Source of the DNA: CAZPDM01 sp964585305
GTDB lineage: Bacteria > Planctomycetota > Uabimicrobiia > Uabimicrobiales > JABWCH01
Assembly (NCBI GenBank): GCA_964585305.1
Contig: CAZPDM010000009.1
Coordinates: forward strand, 12,950-76,949
DNA: 64,000 nt
Direction of reading: 5' to 3'
Made by a program: the position numbers and the translations under genes
The notes under the pieces: model-generated
Told to the model about the DNA's origin: nothing
Databases searched by the model: none
What the model saw: the letters and a program-made list of their open reading frames with translations, nothing else
Shown: in pieces, positions 45,712 to 55,134 of the stretch
Numbering within the stretch: position 1 is the first letter of the stretch
How the letters are laid out: each line of letters starts with the position of its first letter

Positions 45712-46467
45712 TTATCGCTTATAGTTACGAAATTTTCTTATAAAAAAAATTAGACCAAAAAGAAAAGCAATCGAGGTATTAGGCTCCGGAATAGTACTAG
45801 CACCCGCTGTCCAGTCGATCATATTTTGTAAAAATATTAAGTTAGTGTTTCCAGTTGGATAGTGCCAATCAGGATCTTGAGTAGTTAGAACAACTCGACC
45901 CGCTCCGTAATTGCCAGCTAATGTAATATAGCCGCTTCCGCCATTTGTTGCCAGTACTTCCAACCCACCAGTACTAGTAAAAACACCATGTGAAGAGGTA
46001 CTCCAGTTGCTTAATCCAGCATTGTTTAAATTATTAAAAACGGGATGTAAAGAATTTTGAATATAGATATTATCTGCTCCACCTGCTCCTGTTGTAGGTT
46101 GAATAGTATTGGGTAACCAATCAAAACTTGCTCCAAGAGGTTCGCTAAGAGCAACAATACCATGTCCTTGGCTTAACCATGTTGCAATATCATTTTCGCG
46201 AGCTTTTAGAGCATTCATTGCAGCACTGTCATAAGTAGAAACACTTCCATTTGTAAAAGTTTCTGCAATAAATAGTACATCGTATTGAGAAAGATCAACG
46301 GTTGCAAAATCTGCTTTAGATACTTTTGTAAAGGAAACATTTGTAAGAGAAGGCACCAATCTATATGCATAGGTGCTAGAAATATCAATTCCTAAAACTT
46401 TTATTGTTTCCGCGCTAATAGTAAGACCAAACAAAAACATGAGCAAGATAATTGCTATTTTTCTCAT
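45712..46467 (-). CDS. Exported PEP-CTERM protein with glutamine-amidotransferase-like fold
   Basis: 251 aa. The signal peptide RKIAIILLMFLFGLTISAE is followed by a ~200-residue domain (VKVLGIDI-like start, YDVLFIAETF, AMNALKARENDIATWLSQGH, IVALSEP) resembling ThuA/GATase-like carbohydrate-associated folds; this is tentative. The C-terminus is a PEP-CTERM sorting signal: IPEPNTSIAFLFGLIFF and then a basic tail. This implies an exosortase and surface delivery. SD GGAGG precedes the ATG at 46467. Confidence 0.82.
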   Translation of the reverse strand: MRKIAIILLMFLFGLTISAETIKVLGIDISSTYAYRLVPSLTNVSFTKVSKADFATVDLSQYDVLFIAETFTNGSVSTYDSAAMNALKARENDIATWLSQGHGIVALSEPLGASFDWLPNTIQPTTGAGGADNIYIQNSLHPVFNNLNNAGLSNWSTSSHGVFTSTGGLEVLATNGGSGYITLAGNYGAGRVVLTTQDPDWHYPTGNTNLIFLQNMIDWTAGASTIPEPNTSIAFLFGLIFFIRKFRNYKR

Positions 46468-46827
46468 ATTTTCCTCCTCAAGGCTTTTTTGTATAAATTG
46501 TATAAAAAAATTCATACTATTAATATGTATATATAGTTATAAACTATATATGAAAAGCGTATGAATTAAAGGTAATTTTACTTCTTTATTTATAGATTGT
46601 CAATGCAAAGAATTAAAAATTCTTAGTTTAAAATATTTAATTTTTTGGTTTATTTAAATTTAACTATAAAATTGTTACTATTTTAATTAGTCTCTTGCTA
46701 TAAAATATCCTCTCTTTTAAAATTTTAGTGGATTTTTTCTTAAAATTACGTAAAATACATAAAAATTTTTCTTTTACAGTAATTTATGAGGAAGTTTTTG
46801 GCGTATTTTCGCCAATATTTTATAAAC
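46468..46827. other. Divergent spacer between PEP-CTERM gene and metG
   Basis: AT-rich, 360 bases, no gene. It contains a nested inverted repeat: ATTCATAC (46510-46517) with GTATGAAT (46559-46566), enclosing TATATAGTT/AACTATATA (46530-46550). It lies in the leader of the PEP-CTERM gene and could be an operator or mRNA structure. A hairpin before metG is described separately. Confidence 0.5.
46788..46827 (+). promoter_or_regulatory. Hairpin between SD-like sequence and metG start
   Basis: GAGGAAG (46788-46794), stem TTGGCG (46798-46803) with CGCCAA (46810-46815), loop TATTTT, then 12 AT-rich bases to the ATG at 46828. This is the same order of elements as in the two BRCT-like leaders, but the folded spacing (about 15) is less ideal. 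Confidence 0.35.
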
Positions 46828-49047
46828 ATGGCAAAACAAAAATTTATGGTTACTTCAGCTCTTCCTTATGCTAATGGGCCGATTCATCTTGGACATATTG
46901 CAGGAGCATATTTGCCTGCTGATATTTTTGTTCGATTTCAAAAACTAATTGGCAATGATGTTGTATATATTTGTGGGACAGATGAGCATGGCGTTCCTAT
47001 TACATTGAGAGCAGAGCAAGAAGGTGTAACTCCTAGAGTTATTGTCCAACGTTACCATGAAAATATCAAATCTGCTTTTGAAAGAATGAATATTTCTTTT
47101 GATATTTTTTCTGGAACAAGTAATGTTCATAATAAACATCATGCTAAAATTTCACGCGAATTTTTTATTAACTTACTACAAAATAATCTTATCTCCAGCC
47201 ATATTTCTGACCAACATTATTGTGAAAAATGCGATAGATTCTTGCCGGATCGCTTTATCCAGGGTACTTGTCCTAAATGTGGATATTTAGAAGCACGTGG
47301 CGATGAATGTTCTGCTTGCAACAAACCTTTTGATTCTTTAGAATTAAAAAATCCCAAATGCAAAATTTGTGGAACGGTTCCTAATGTAAAGCCTACAAAA
47401 CATTGGTATTTGCGATTAGACTTGCTTCAAAGTGAATTGGAACAATGGTTGGATACCAAAAAAGGATATTGGAAAGAAAATGTAATTAACTTTGTTAGAG
47501 GTTGGTTTAAAGATGGGTTAACAGAACGCGCCATTACTAGAGATCTATATTGGGGTGTTCCTGTTCCATTAAATGAAGAATCGGCAGGAAAAGTTTTATA
47601 TGTTTGGTTTGATGCACCGATTGGATATATTTCTGCAACAATGGAATGGGCAGAACGAAATGGCAATATTGAAAAATGGAAAGACTATTGGCAAAATCCT
47701 GAATGCAAAATTGTCCATTTTATTGGTAAAGATAATATTCCTTTTCATGCCATTATATGGCCAGGAATGTTAATGGGGCAGCGAAAAAACTATGGCCTAC
47801 CATGGCAAATCCCAGCTAATGAATATCTTACCTTTGGTGTAACTGCAAAAGAATCAGAAACCGCGGAAAAAGCTTCCAAATCTAAAGGAAATGTATTATG
47901 GGTCCATGAATCTTTAGATTTGTTTCCTGCTGATATGCTTCGATATTTTTTAGCTGCCAATGCTCCGGAAAAAACTGATACTATGTTTACTTGGCATGAT
48001 TTTCAAAATAAATGCAATACAGAATTACTTAATACAATTGGAAATCTTTTTAATCGAGTACTTAAATTTATCTCTCAAAATTTTAATGGACAAATCCCGG
48101 AACCAAATCAAACTTTATCTGCCCGTGATCAAGAAGTTTTACAATCTATTCAAAACACAACTGGCAAAGTTAAAGCCCTGTTTGAGAATTTTGAAGTGCG
48201 ACAAGCAGTTTCAGAAGTAGTTAATTTGGGGCGTTTTGGTAACCAATATTTTGATGAAAAAGCACCTTGGAAGTCTTTAAAAGAAAATAAAATTGATTGC
48301 CAAACAACTCTCTATATTAGTGCGCAATTATGTCAAGCTATTGCTGTTATGCTATCACCAGTTATTCCTGAATCCATGCAAAAAATTTGGAAACAACTAG
48401 GACATACTGAAAAAATAGATAATTGGGATTTATCAACTACTGTTCTTCCAGCAAATCATAAAATAGGCATACCAGAAGGCTTGTTCCAAAAAGTAGAAAA
48501 TGAAACTGTTGCTAAATTAGAAAAACAACTTTCAGATACAATGCAAAAGGCAAATGAAGGTAAAACAGAAACTAAAACTGCCTCAGAACCTCAAACTCCT
48601 GCCGAAGTTAAGCCAACTATTTCTCAAGTTCCTGTCGAAGCTAAACCAACCGCTGTCCAATTGCCTGTCGAAGTGAAACCATCTGCTGAAACTAAAACAG
48701 CTCATGCAGAGGTAAAATCTGCTCCAGAAATTTCTTTGGATGAATTCCAACGAATTGAAATTCGTATGGGCGAGATATTATCTGCACAACGTGTTCCTAA
48801 AGCGAAAAAACTTCTTCAACTTACAGTAAAAATTGGTGAGGAAACTCGTACTCTTGTTTCTGGAATTGCAGAAGCTTATGAACCTGAAGCTATTGTAGGG
48901 AAAAAAGTTCCTGTTCTAGTAAATCTTAAACCTGCAACCATTCGTGGTGTTGTAAGTCAAGGTATGATTCTTTGCCCCGATGTTGAAGGAATACCTGTGC
49001 TTCTTTATCCTGAAAAGGATGTTCCCTCTGGAAGTTTGATCAAATAA
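46828..49047 (+). CDS. metG: Methionyl-tRNA synthetase with C-terminal tRNA-binding domain
   Basis: Charges tRNA-Met; 739 aa, the long type. The class I signature is PYANGPIHLGHIAG. Four CxxC knuckles (CEKC, CPKC, CSAC, CKIC; about residues 130-180) form the double zinc site. The second signature reads KASKS instead of KMSKS. A helical anticodon domain is followed by a Pro/Val/Lys-rich linker with PVEVKP-like repeats and a C-terminal OB-fold tRNA-binding domain (FQRIEIRMGEIL, VSQGMILC). Start: ATG at 46828 (MAKQKFMVTSALPYANG) is preferred to 46786, which adds a non-conserved leader. Confidence 0.94.
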   Translation: MAKQKFMVTSALPYANGPIHLGHIAGAYLPADIFVRFQKLIGNDVVYICGTDEHGVPITLRAEQEGVTPRVIVQRYHENIKSAFERMNISFDIFSGTSNVHNKHHAKISREFFINLLQNNLISSHISDQHYCEKCDRFLPDRFIQGTCPKCGYLEARGDECSACNKPFDSLELKNPKCKICGTVPNVKPTKHWYLRLDLLQSELEQWLDTKKGYWKENVINFVRGWFKDGLTERAITRDLYWGVPVPLNEESAGKVLYVWFDAPIGYISATMEWAERNGNIEKWKDYWQNPECKIVHFIGKDNIPFHAIIWPGMLMGQRKNYGLPWQIPANEYLTFGVTAKESETAEKASKSKGNVLWVHESLDLFPADMLRYFLAANAPEKTDTMFTWHDFQNKCNTELLNTIGNLFNRVLKFISQNFNGQIPEPNQTLSARDQEVLQSIQNTTGKVKALFENFEVRQAVSEVVNLGRFGNQYFDEKAPWKSLKENKIDCQTTLYISAQLCQAIAVMLSPVIPESMQKIWKQLGHTEKIDNWDLSTTVLPANHKIGIPEGLFQKVENETVAKLEKQLSDTMQKANEGKTETKTASEPQTPAEVKPTISQVPVEAKPTAVQLPVEVKPSAETKTAHAEVKSAPEISLDEFQRIEIRMGEILSAQRVPKAKKLLQLTVKIGEETRTLVSGIAEAYEPEAIVGKKVPVLVNLKPATIRGVVSQGMILCPDVEGIPVLLYPEKDVPSGSLIK

Positions 49048-49061
49048 AAACTTTTTGGCGG

Positions 49062-49091
49062 AAAAGCCTGCATTTATAAATGCAGGCTTTT
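49062..49091 (+). terminator. Intrinsic terminator after metG
   Basis: A perfect 30-base palindrome (AAAAGCCTGCATTTA and its complement) with T4 follows the metG stop and ends 5 bases before the first possible yvcK ATG. Confidence 0.85.
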
Positions 49092-49096
49092 AATAT

Positions 49097-50098
49097 ATGT
49101 CAAACCATTCTAAAATTTTAAGCAAAACAAGTCGCACATTTGGAAAAATTTTGCGACGGAAAAAATTCGTTGTTGTAGGTGGTGGAACAGGCTCATTTCA
49201 AATTTTACGTGGATTAAAAATATACACCAATCAAATTACAGCAATCGTTTCTATGTTTGATTCCGGAGGTTCAACAGGAATATTACGTGATGAATTTGGA
49301 ACATTACCTCCTGGAGATATTCGGAAATGTTTGGTTGCTTTAGCCTCTGAAGATGATGAAAACGATTTAAGACGATTGTTTATGTATCGTTTCCCGGAAC
49401 ACAGTTCGTTAAGTGGGCATAGTTTTGGAAATTTATTTATTACAGCTCTTACAGAAATTTACAATGGAGATTTCGCTAAAGCGGCAGAGCAAGCCGGACG
49501 GCTTTTAAAAATACAAGGACATATTTATCCTGTAACAAAAGAAAATGCGCATATTCACGCAATTCTCGAAAACGGTCAAAATATTATTGGAGAAAATAAT
49601 ATTGATATTCCTAAACATAATCCTAATCTGCGCATTTGCGAAATTCAATTGACACATTCTGTTCAACTTTATGAAAAGTCTAAAAAGTCAATTATCGAAG
49701 CAACAAATATTATTTTGGGGCCTGGAGATTTATATACCTCTATTGTTCCAAATTTACTTGTATCAGGAATGAAAGAGGCGATCCTTGAATCAAAAGGAAT
49801 AAAAATTTATATATGTAATGTAATGACAAAGCGTGGAGAAACAAATTATTTTAAAGCTTCAGATTTTTTGAAAGAAATTGAGCATTATCTTGGTTCGAAT
49901 ATAGATGTAATGATATGTAACAATCGTAAATTCTCTTCTGAAATATTGGAAAAATATCAAGCAGAAGGTGCCCAACCTGTTGAAATTGACGCAGGAAATA
50001 TTCAAGGAGTAAAACTTATTTGTGCAGATGTAGCACAAGAATCCGATCTTGCCCGCCATGATCCTAATAAACTTGCTAAATTAGTAATTGGGCTTTAA
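49097..50098 (+). CDS. yvcK: YvcK/CofD-like family protein (gluconeogenesis factor)
   Basis: UDP-sugar-binding protein that affects cell envelope and carbon metabolism in Firmicutes; 333 aa. Signatures are VVVGGGTGSFQILRGLK, VSMFDSGGSTGILRDEFG, PPGDIRKCLVALA and LGPGDLYTSIVPNLLV. The first 18 residues are a basic extension and the ATG has no SD because it follows the metG terminator hairpin. A TTG at 49151 (giving MRRKKFVVVGGG) with GGA upstream is an equally plausible start. The last 4 bases overlap the end of the convergent kinase gene. Confidence 0.92.
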   Translation: MSNHSKILSKTSRTFGKILRRKKFVVVGGGTGSFQILRGLKIYTNQITAIVSMFDSGGSTGILRDEFGTLPPGDIRKCLVALASEDDENDLRRLFMYRFPEHSSLSGHSFGNLFITALTEIYNGDFAKAAEQAGRLLKIQGHIYPVTKENAHIHAILENGQNIIGENNIDIPKHNPNLRICEIQLTHSVQLYEKSKKSIIEATNIILGPGDLYTSIVPNLLVSGMKEAILESKGIKIYICNVMTKRGETNYFKASDFLKEIEHYLGSNIDVMICNNRKFSSEILEKYQAEGAQPVEIDAGNIQGVKLICADVAQESDLARHDPNKLAKLVIGL

Positions 50099-52827
50099 AA
50101 AATAACATCTGCAGGAGTTTCCTCTTCTAGTTCTGGAACAATTTTTAGATATGGTTGTTGGCAAATCAATGGCCATATAAAACTATTTTTCCATAATCGC
50201 AAAGTTCCATCAAAACTTGAAGAAATTAACATGCTTCCATCTAAGCTGGCAGTTAAATCTGTAATAGTATTACTGTGCCCTTCTAAAAAAGCAATTTTTT
50301 CACGATGCATCATATCCCATAAAGTAATAATCCCTTGTTTTGTAACAAAAACAAGTCTTCCATTAGCAGAAATAGACATTGCGTCAATTGGACCTAATAT
50401 TCCTGTAAAATTTAATAAAAAATTTCCTGTTGAAATTTCCCATAAACAAACATTATTTTGGCTGGCATCAGTTGTTATCATAACTAATTTATTATCGCTG
50501 CTGATAGCTATGCTGCTAATTTTTGTATCTAAATATGAAGCCAATACTAATGGGTCTGAAGTTTGTTTATTTAAATTCCATAATAAAAGACTGCGAGATT
50601 CTGTACTTGACAAAAGATAATTTCCATCTAGGCTCAATGCTATACGCTCTATTGCACCAAATTCGCTTTGAAATTCCCGTATTTTTTTCTTACTAAAAAT
50701 GCTAAATAATGAAGTTTGAGAAATTTTATTGACGTCCCAAATAACAATTTTACCACTAGCATCTCCTGATGCTGCAATTTGACTATTTCCAGAAAAAGCA
50801 ACAGATGTTACTTTTGCAGAATGTTTGTGTCGCCAAATTATTTTTTTCTTTTGATTATCCCAAAGGTAAAGAGAAAAATTTTGGCTTCCGGATAAAACAT
50901 ATTCTCCTTGAGGAGCAATACTGATTGTGCTTACTTTTGGATGTTCCCAACAGGAAATTTCTTTTTGTTTTTTTAAATCCCAGATGCGAACTGTATTATC
51001 CATTCCACTTGAGCTAGCATAATATTGATCACCTGTCATATCTATATTTGTAATAGCCCCCTTATGCCCTTCTAAAATACCATATTCATGCCAATATGAT
51101 ATTTTTTCAGAAGATTTTCCTAAAATACGATCTTTGGCTTCTTGAAACCAAACATAGTTACCACATTTCTGTTCACCTTCTTGTAATATTTGCAATATTT
51201 GTTGTTTAAAATTTTCATCCAAAATTAAGCTGTAATTATTTTTTTCTACTAAAATATGTCCGTTATTTTGCAATAGAGCTTGTTCTGCAATCGCTCCAGC
51301 ATAATGGTAAAAATCTTCGGCAATCGCAAATGAACTACGACAAATATTTTGAAATAATTTGATTGCTTTTGTATAGTCTCCAAGGCAATATCTCCATTTG
51401 GCATGAAGTCTTAAAAGGGCTGAAGACCAAGATAATGATTGGCATTCTTCTAATAAATATAAAGATTGAGATAAAAAACTTCCGCGTTCTAATGCAGCTC
51501 CTAACATAATTTGCAAGATTTTCGCACGTTCTTTTTTGTCATTATATGATAAACTTTTTGCTGAATGCCAAAATTCCTGTAAAGTAATCTTTTGGTTTTT
51601 AAGTTGAAATAGTAAACGATTTAATTTGGCTGCCATGCAATCTTGAGATGTTTGACATAACTTTTCAAGTTTGCGCGCACCTTCTTCTGCATACACTCCG
51701 CCCATTTCTAAAAGAGAAACAGCTTGATTATTCACATCAGCAGGACTCATTGCAGAAACAAATAGCTGTCTTTCCATGTCATATTTACGACTAAAAATTT
51801 GAGTATATAAGTCTTTTAATCTATTTTCAATTTCTAAAAAAGAACTTGGTCTTTCCTCGGATTTTTTAGCAAGGCATTGCATTATTAAATCTGTTAAAAC
51901 ATTACGACTTTTTCTTTGAAAAAAAGAAAATCGAGAAGTTACATGATTTTTAATATGCTTAGGAACTTCATAAGTATGTGCATATAACCAACCTCTATAA
52001 TCATCTCCAGCATCAAATGGTTTTTTCCCTTGTGCTAATAATTCATATATAATTAAACCAAAAGAATAAATATCTGTTTCTTCTTCAACTTCTTTACTTG
52101 ATTCATATTGTTGTGGAGACATATATTGAGGTGTCCCAAGCATGTCGTAAGTATGAGTTAATTCTGGATTTTGAGGCAGAATATGGGTCGCACTATTTGC
52201 AATTCCAGATTCTTTAATTTGGGGCAAAGTAGTTGATGTCTTTTCAGAATTTTTAGTCTTTCCAAGATTTTTTGTTTCTGATGCTTCCCAGCCTTTAAAT
52301 TTGGAAAGTCCCATATCTGTAATCTTAAGAATCCCTGGTCCATTATCTTCTTTGGCAACTAATATATTGCTAGGTTTTAAATCGCGATGAATGATTCCAT
52401 TTTTATGTAAATGAGCCATTCCTCGACAAATTTGGATTGCATAATCAAAAACAATTTCTGTGGGAATATCTTTTTTTTCTTCTCGACTTCTTTGAATAAC
52501 TTCTGATAAAGTTCCTCCTTCAATATATTCAATAAATAAACTGGGTACCCCATCTACCCAATCAAAATAAATTGCCGCAACAACATTGGGATGACGTCCT
52601 AATCGCAACCAGGAATGTACTTCTCGTTCAAATCTTTTTTCATGATCTCCCAAACAACATTTCATTGCTAATTTTTGGTTACTTTCTATATCACATACTA
52701 AATATACCTGTCCCATTCCTCCTTCACCTAGACTTCGAACATAACGATATTTCCCAGCAATAACACGCCCCGGAGACATAGTTTCTTTTCTAATTGTAGC
52801 TTGTACCCGCTTTGACTGTGATGCCAT
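50095..52827 (-). CDS. Ser/Thr protein kinase with C-terminal WD40 propeller
   Basis: 910 aa. The kinase domain (about residues 25-345) appears active: GEGGMGQVY, AMKC for the Lys, HRDLKPSN, DMG in the DFG position, and SPQ in the APE position. A ~65-residue insertion (Lys/Ser/Thr-rich, GKTKNSEKTS) lies between DMG and the activation segment end. A helical region (~390-610) with TPR-like pairs follows. Seven WD40 repeats (~625-890) each end in IWD, LWD, LWN or a similar triplet, enough for one seven-bladed propeller. No transmembrane segment is seen. Start: ATG at 52827 with GGAGA 7 bases upstream. Confidence 0.92.
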   Translation of the reverse strand: MASQSKRVQATIRKETMSPGRVIAGKYRYVRSLGEGGMGQVYLVCDIESNQKLAMKCCLGDHEKRFEREVHSWLRLGRHPNVVAAIYFDWVDGVPSLFIEYIEGGTLSEVIQRSREEKKDIPTEIVFDYAIQICRGMAHLHKNGIIHRDLKPSNILVAKEDNGPGILKITDMGLSKFKGWEASETKNLGKTKNSEKTSTTLPQIKESGIANSATHILPQNPELTHTYDMLGTPQYMSPQQYESSKEVEEETDIYSFGLIIYELLAQGKKPFDAGDDYRGWLYAHTYEVPKHIKNHVTSRFSFFQRKSRNVLTDLIMQCLAKKSEERPSSFLEIENRLKDLYTQIFSRKYDMERQLFVSAMSPADVNNQAVSLLEMGGVYAEEGARKLEKLCQTSQDCMAAKLNRLLFQLKNQKITLQEFWHSAKSLSYNDKKERAKILQIMLGAALERGSFLSQSLYLLEECQSLSWSSALLRLHAKWRYCLGDYTKAIKLFQNICRSSFAIAEDFYHYAGAIAEQALLQNNGHILVEKNNYSLILDENFKQQILQILQEGEQKCGNYVWFQEAKDRILGKSSEKISYWHEYGILEGHKGAITNIDMTGDQYYASSSGMDNTVRIWDLKKQKEISCWEHPKVSTISIAPQGEYVLSGSQNFSLYLWDNQKKKIIWRHKHSAKVTSVAFSGNSQIAASGDASGKIVIWDVNKISQTSLFSIFSKKKIREFQSEFGAIERIALSLDGNYLLSSTESRSLLLWNLNKQTSDPLVLASYLDTKISSIAISSDNKLVMITTDASQNNVCLWEISTGNFLLNFTGILGPIDAMSISANGRLVFVTKQGIITLWDMMHREKIAFLEGHSNTITDLTASLDGSMLISSSFDGTLRLWKNSFIWPLICQQPYLKIVPELEEETPADVIF

Positions 52828-52858
52828 GATTTTCTCCAAGTTATTGTTAAAGAATGTT

Positions 52859-52884
52859 GGGCACGCATAGCGTGCCCTTTTTTT
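52859..52884 (+). terminator. Strong hairpin between carboxypeptidase and WD40 kinase genes
   Basis: GGGCACGC (52859-52866) and GCGTGCCC (52870-52877) with T7 on the + strand. Flanking genes are both on -, where the tail is not T-rich. It may act on antisense transcription, or as an attenuator hairpin on the minus strand. Confidence 0.55.
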
Positions 52885-54127
52885 AACGTACTTCGTCAGC
52901 AAATTCTGCTAAACGTAAATTAGATTCAAGGTTTTCTTCGGCCAATGGGAAAATACGAGTAGATTTTGGCCAGAATCCATCTGAGCTACTACCAATTTCA
53001 ATTGTAACAGCAAATACCCCAGGAATTTTATAAAACCAACTGTCAGAATCACCACGAACAGCATATAACAATCCTTGAGCCGTTCCATATCTATAGCCAT
53101 TTATTTTAGTCATTTCTTTTGCCATTGTTACAAACATAGGATGAGCAATTTCATCTTTATATCCCCATGGATATATAAAAATATTACTATAAGTATGGTA
53201 ATTGATACAAGTTTTTATTTTTTTGCTTACAACAAAATCACGTAAAACTGCAGTTTCTTTTTCAGAAAAAGCTGCGGTTCCACGATAAGTTTCGCTATAG
53301 GAAGAAGTACTGGAACCACTATTTGGATAATCCCAAAGTTCTGTTGGTCCAAAATTACGATTTAAATCGATTCCATTTCCATTACAATTTTTACGACGCA
53401 TTCCACCACCATTTGGAGAATTTTTTTGATTTGCGTAGTATCCGTCAGGGTTAACAACTGGTACGATATAAATTTCATGATTGTCTACGATATTGCGAAC
53501 ACGGGAATTTGTATCATAGTTTTCTAATAAATAATAAATAAAGTAAAAAATTGTCATCATTCCCTGTGGTTCTCGAGCATGAGTAAGTGCAGTATAAAGA
53601 ACTTGTGGTTCACCTTCATCAGTATTTGCGTTATCAGAAATTTTAATTGCGTAAATATCTCGGCCTTCAAAACTCTTACCAATAGAAAATTTTTGAGTAA
53701 TAAGACCTTTGGCACCATATTGTTGTTTTAATTCATCAAGAGTCGATAAAACCTCTTCTAATTTATAAAATCCACCCATACTGCCTAATTTCATTTGAGT
53801 TCCAAGTGTTTCTCGATGAAGATTAGCTAATTCTAGTTCTTTTTGTGTATATCGATTTGCATAAAATAATTGTGCATCTTCTGCCACAATTTGGAAAGCA
53901 AAGCGGCTGTTCTTAAGTTGTTCAAGTTCCCAACTATTAACAATCACTCCGCGATATAGCCAGTATTCGTTTCCTTGGATAATTTCGCATTCATCTACAG
54001 ATAATCCTAATTGATAAAATGCTGGCATATCTTTAATACTAACTTTTAAATCAACAATGCTATACTCTGGTGTTTCTGCCGAAACAAAAAGTAATGCAAA
54101 AATAGCTATAAATAGAAAAAATTTCAT
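52883..54127 (-). CDS. Secreted M14-family zinc carboxypeptidase
   Basis: 414 aa, with signal peptide MKFFLFIAIFALLFVSAE. The metal site is THAREP (H-x2-E) with NYHTYS as third ligand. The substrate-binding NRNFG and the catalytic Glu in TIEIGSSSDGFW are present. The N-terminal ~110 residues look like a propeptide. It probably removes C-terminal residues from peptides in the periplasm or outside. It is on the same strand as, and 55 bases upstream of, the WD40 kinase, with a hairpin between them. Confidence 0.93.
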   Translation of the reverse strand: MKFFLFIAIFALLFVSAETPEYSIVDLKVSIKDMPAFYQLGLSVDECEIIQGNEYWLYRGVIVNSWELEQLKNSRFAFQIVAEDAQLFYANRYTQKELELANLHRETLGTQMKLGSMGGFYKLEEVLSTLDELKQQYGAKGLITQKFSIGKSFEGRDIYAIKISDNANTDEGEPQVLYTALTHAREPQGMMTIFYFIYYLLENYDTNSRVRNIVDNHEIYIVPVVNPDGYYANQKNSPNGGGMRRKNCNGNGIDLNRNFGPTELWDYPNSGSSTSSYSETYRGTAAFSEKETAVLRDFVVSKKIKTCINYHTYSNIFIYPWGYKDEIAHPMFVTMAKEMTKINGYRYGTAQGLLYAVRGDSDSWFYKIPGVFAVTIEIGSSSDGFWPKSTRIFPLAEENLESNLRLAEFADEVR

Positions 54128-54243
54128 AAAAGTCCTTCCACAAAATAAGACATTTTATCGAAATAAATAAACACAACTTTAAAAAAATATAGCACAGCGT
54201 TATAAAACTTGCAATGTTTTTTCTACTAAAAGACTTTAAAAAT

Positions 54244-54277
54244 AAAAAAAGTCAGTAATTTGCATACTGACTTTTTT
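54244..54277. terminator. Bidirectional intrinsic terminator
   Basis: GTCAGTA (54251-54257) and TACTGAC (54265-54271), flanked by A7 on the left and T6 on the right. It serves the minus-strand hypothetical gene that stops at 54363. Confidence 0.88.
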
Positions 54278-54362
54278 AACAAAAGGAACATTACTGAGCG
54301 TTTTTGAAACACGGAAATTCTCCTTAACTATTTCTTAAGCGAAAAAAATTTAATATATAATA

Positions 54363-54860
54363 TTAAGTAGTTTGAGAAAATTGTTTCCAAAGATCTCTTG
54401 CTCGACAGCAATGTAACTTTTCTTGAACTTTATCAAAAGATAAAGAAGACCACGCTGGAAATTTTTCAATAAATTCTCTGCTTTTGAGAAGAAAATCAAC
54501 TAAAGCATTTGCAACAGCTATTCGTCTAAACTTTCTTCTTGATTCATTATAGAAGATTAAATATAGTTCTTGTTGTTTTATTAAGGATTCAAAGCATGCT
54601 CGTTGAGACAGTTCATAATAATTAAAATATGCCATATAAATAGTGTTATTGCCTAGTTTAATAAGAATTACCGGAACTAAAATATTATTATCCAGTAGTA
54701 GTACCCCTGGACAAAGCATTGCTCTCGTATCGGAACGGATTGCTTGTATATAAGCCGTTTCGTCTTGTGCAAGAAAGCCTACTAGTTTTCCTTGGCATAC
54801 TTGGAGTCGAATTGTTCTACTGTTATGTTCTTGTTTATCTAAAGTATTGTTTTTTTCCAT
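54363..54860 (-). CDS. Hypothetical protein
   Basis: 165 aa, soluble, no family recognised. The N-terminal half is beta-rich (LQVCQGKLVGFLAQDE, LDNNILVPVILIKLG), the C-terminal half helical with an RRKFRR basic patch and a CC pair. SD AGGAG lies 8 bases before the ATG and a good terminator follows, so it is a single-gene unit. Confidence 0.75.
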   Translation of the reverse strand: MEKNNTLDKQEHNSRTIRLQVCQGKLVGFLAQDETAYIQAIRSDTRAMLCPGVLLLDNNILVPVILIKLGNNTIYMAYFNYYELSQRACFESLIKQQELYLIFYNESRRKFRRIAVANALVDFLLKSREFIEKFPAWSSLSFDKVQEKLHCCRARDLWKQFSQTT

Positions 54861-55023
54861 GACTGGACTCCTAAAAATTGGTATTGTGTTTATCTAAAAT
54901 TTTTTAGAGCAAATATAATACCAAATTTTTTATAATTTTAATATTACTCAAGTGTTATAGGAGTGCCACTAAAAAATTTTAACCGAAAAAACATTTTTTT
55001 GTTGAAAAAATAAAAAAATTTTC

Positions 55024-55052
55024 TTGCTAAAAATAAATCATATAGTTAAAAT
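55024..55052 (+). promoter_or_regulatory. Promoter of rpmH
   Basis: -35 TTGCTA (55024-55029), 17-base spacer, -10 TAAAAT (55047-55052), about 80 bases before the rpmH start. The rest of 54861-55134 shows nothing else. Confidence 0.7.
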
Positions 55053-55134
55053 TAGTCGCCATAATGCCTAAACTTTTCTAAATGGCATTCTACAGATTTT
55101 ATGATATTCTTAAACGCTCTAAGAAAGGCATTTT

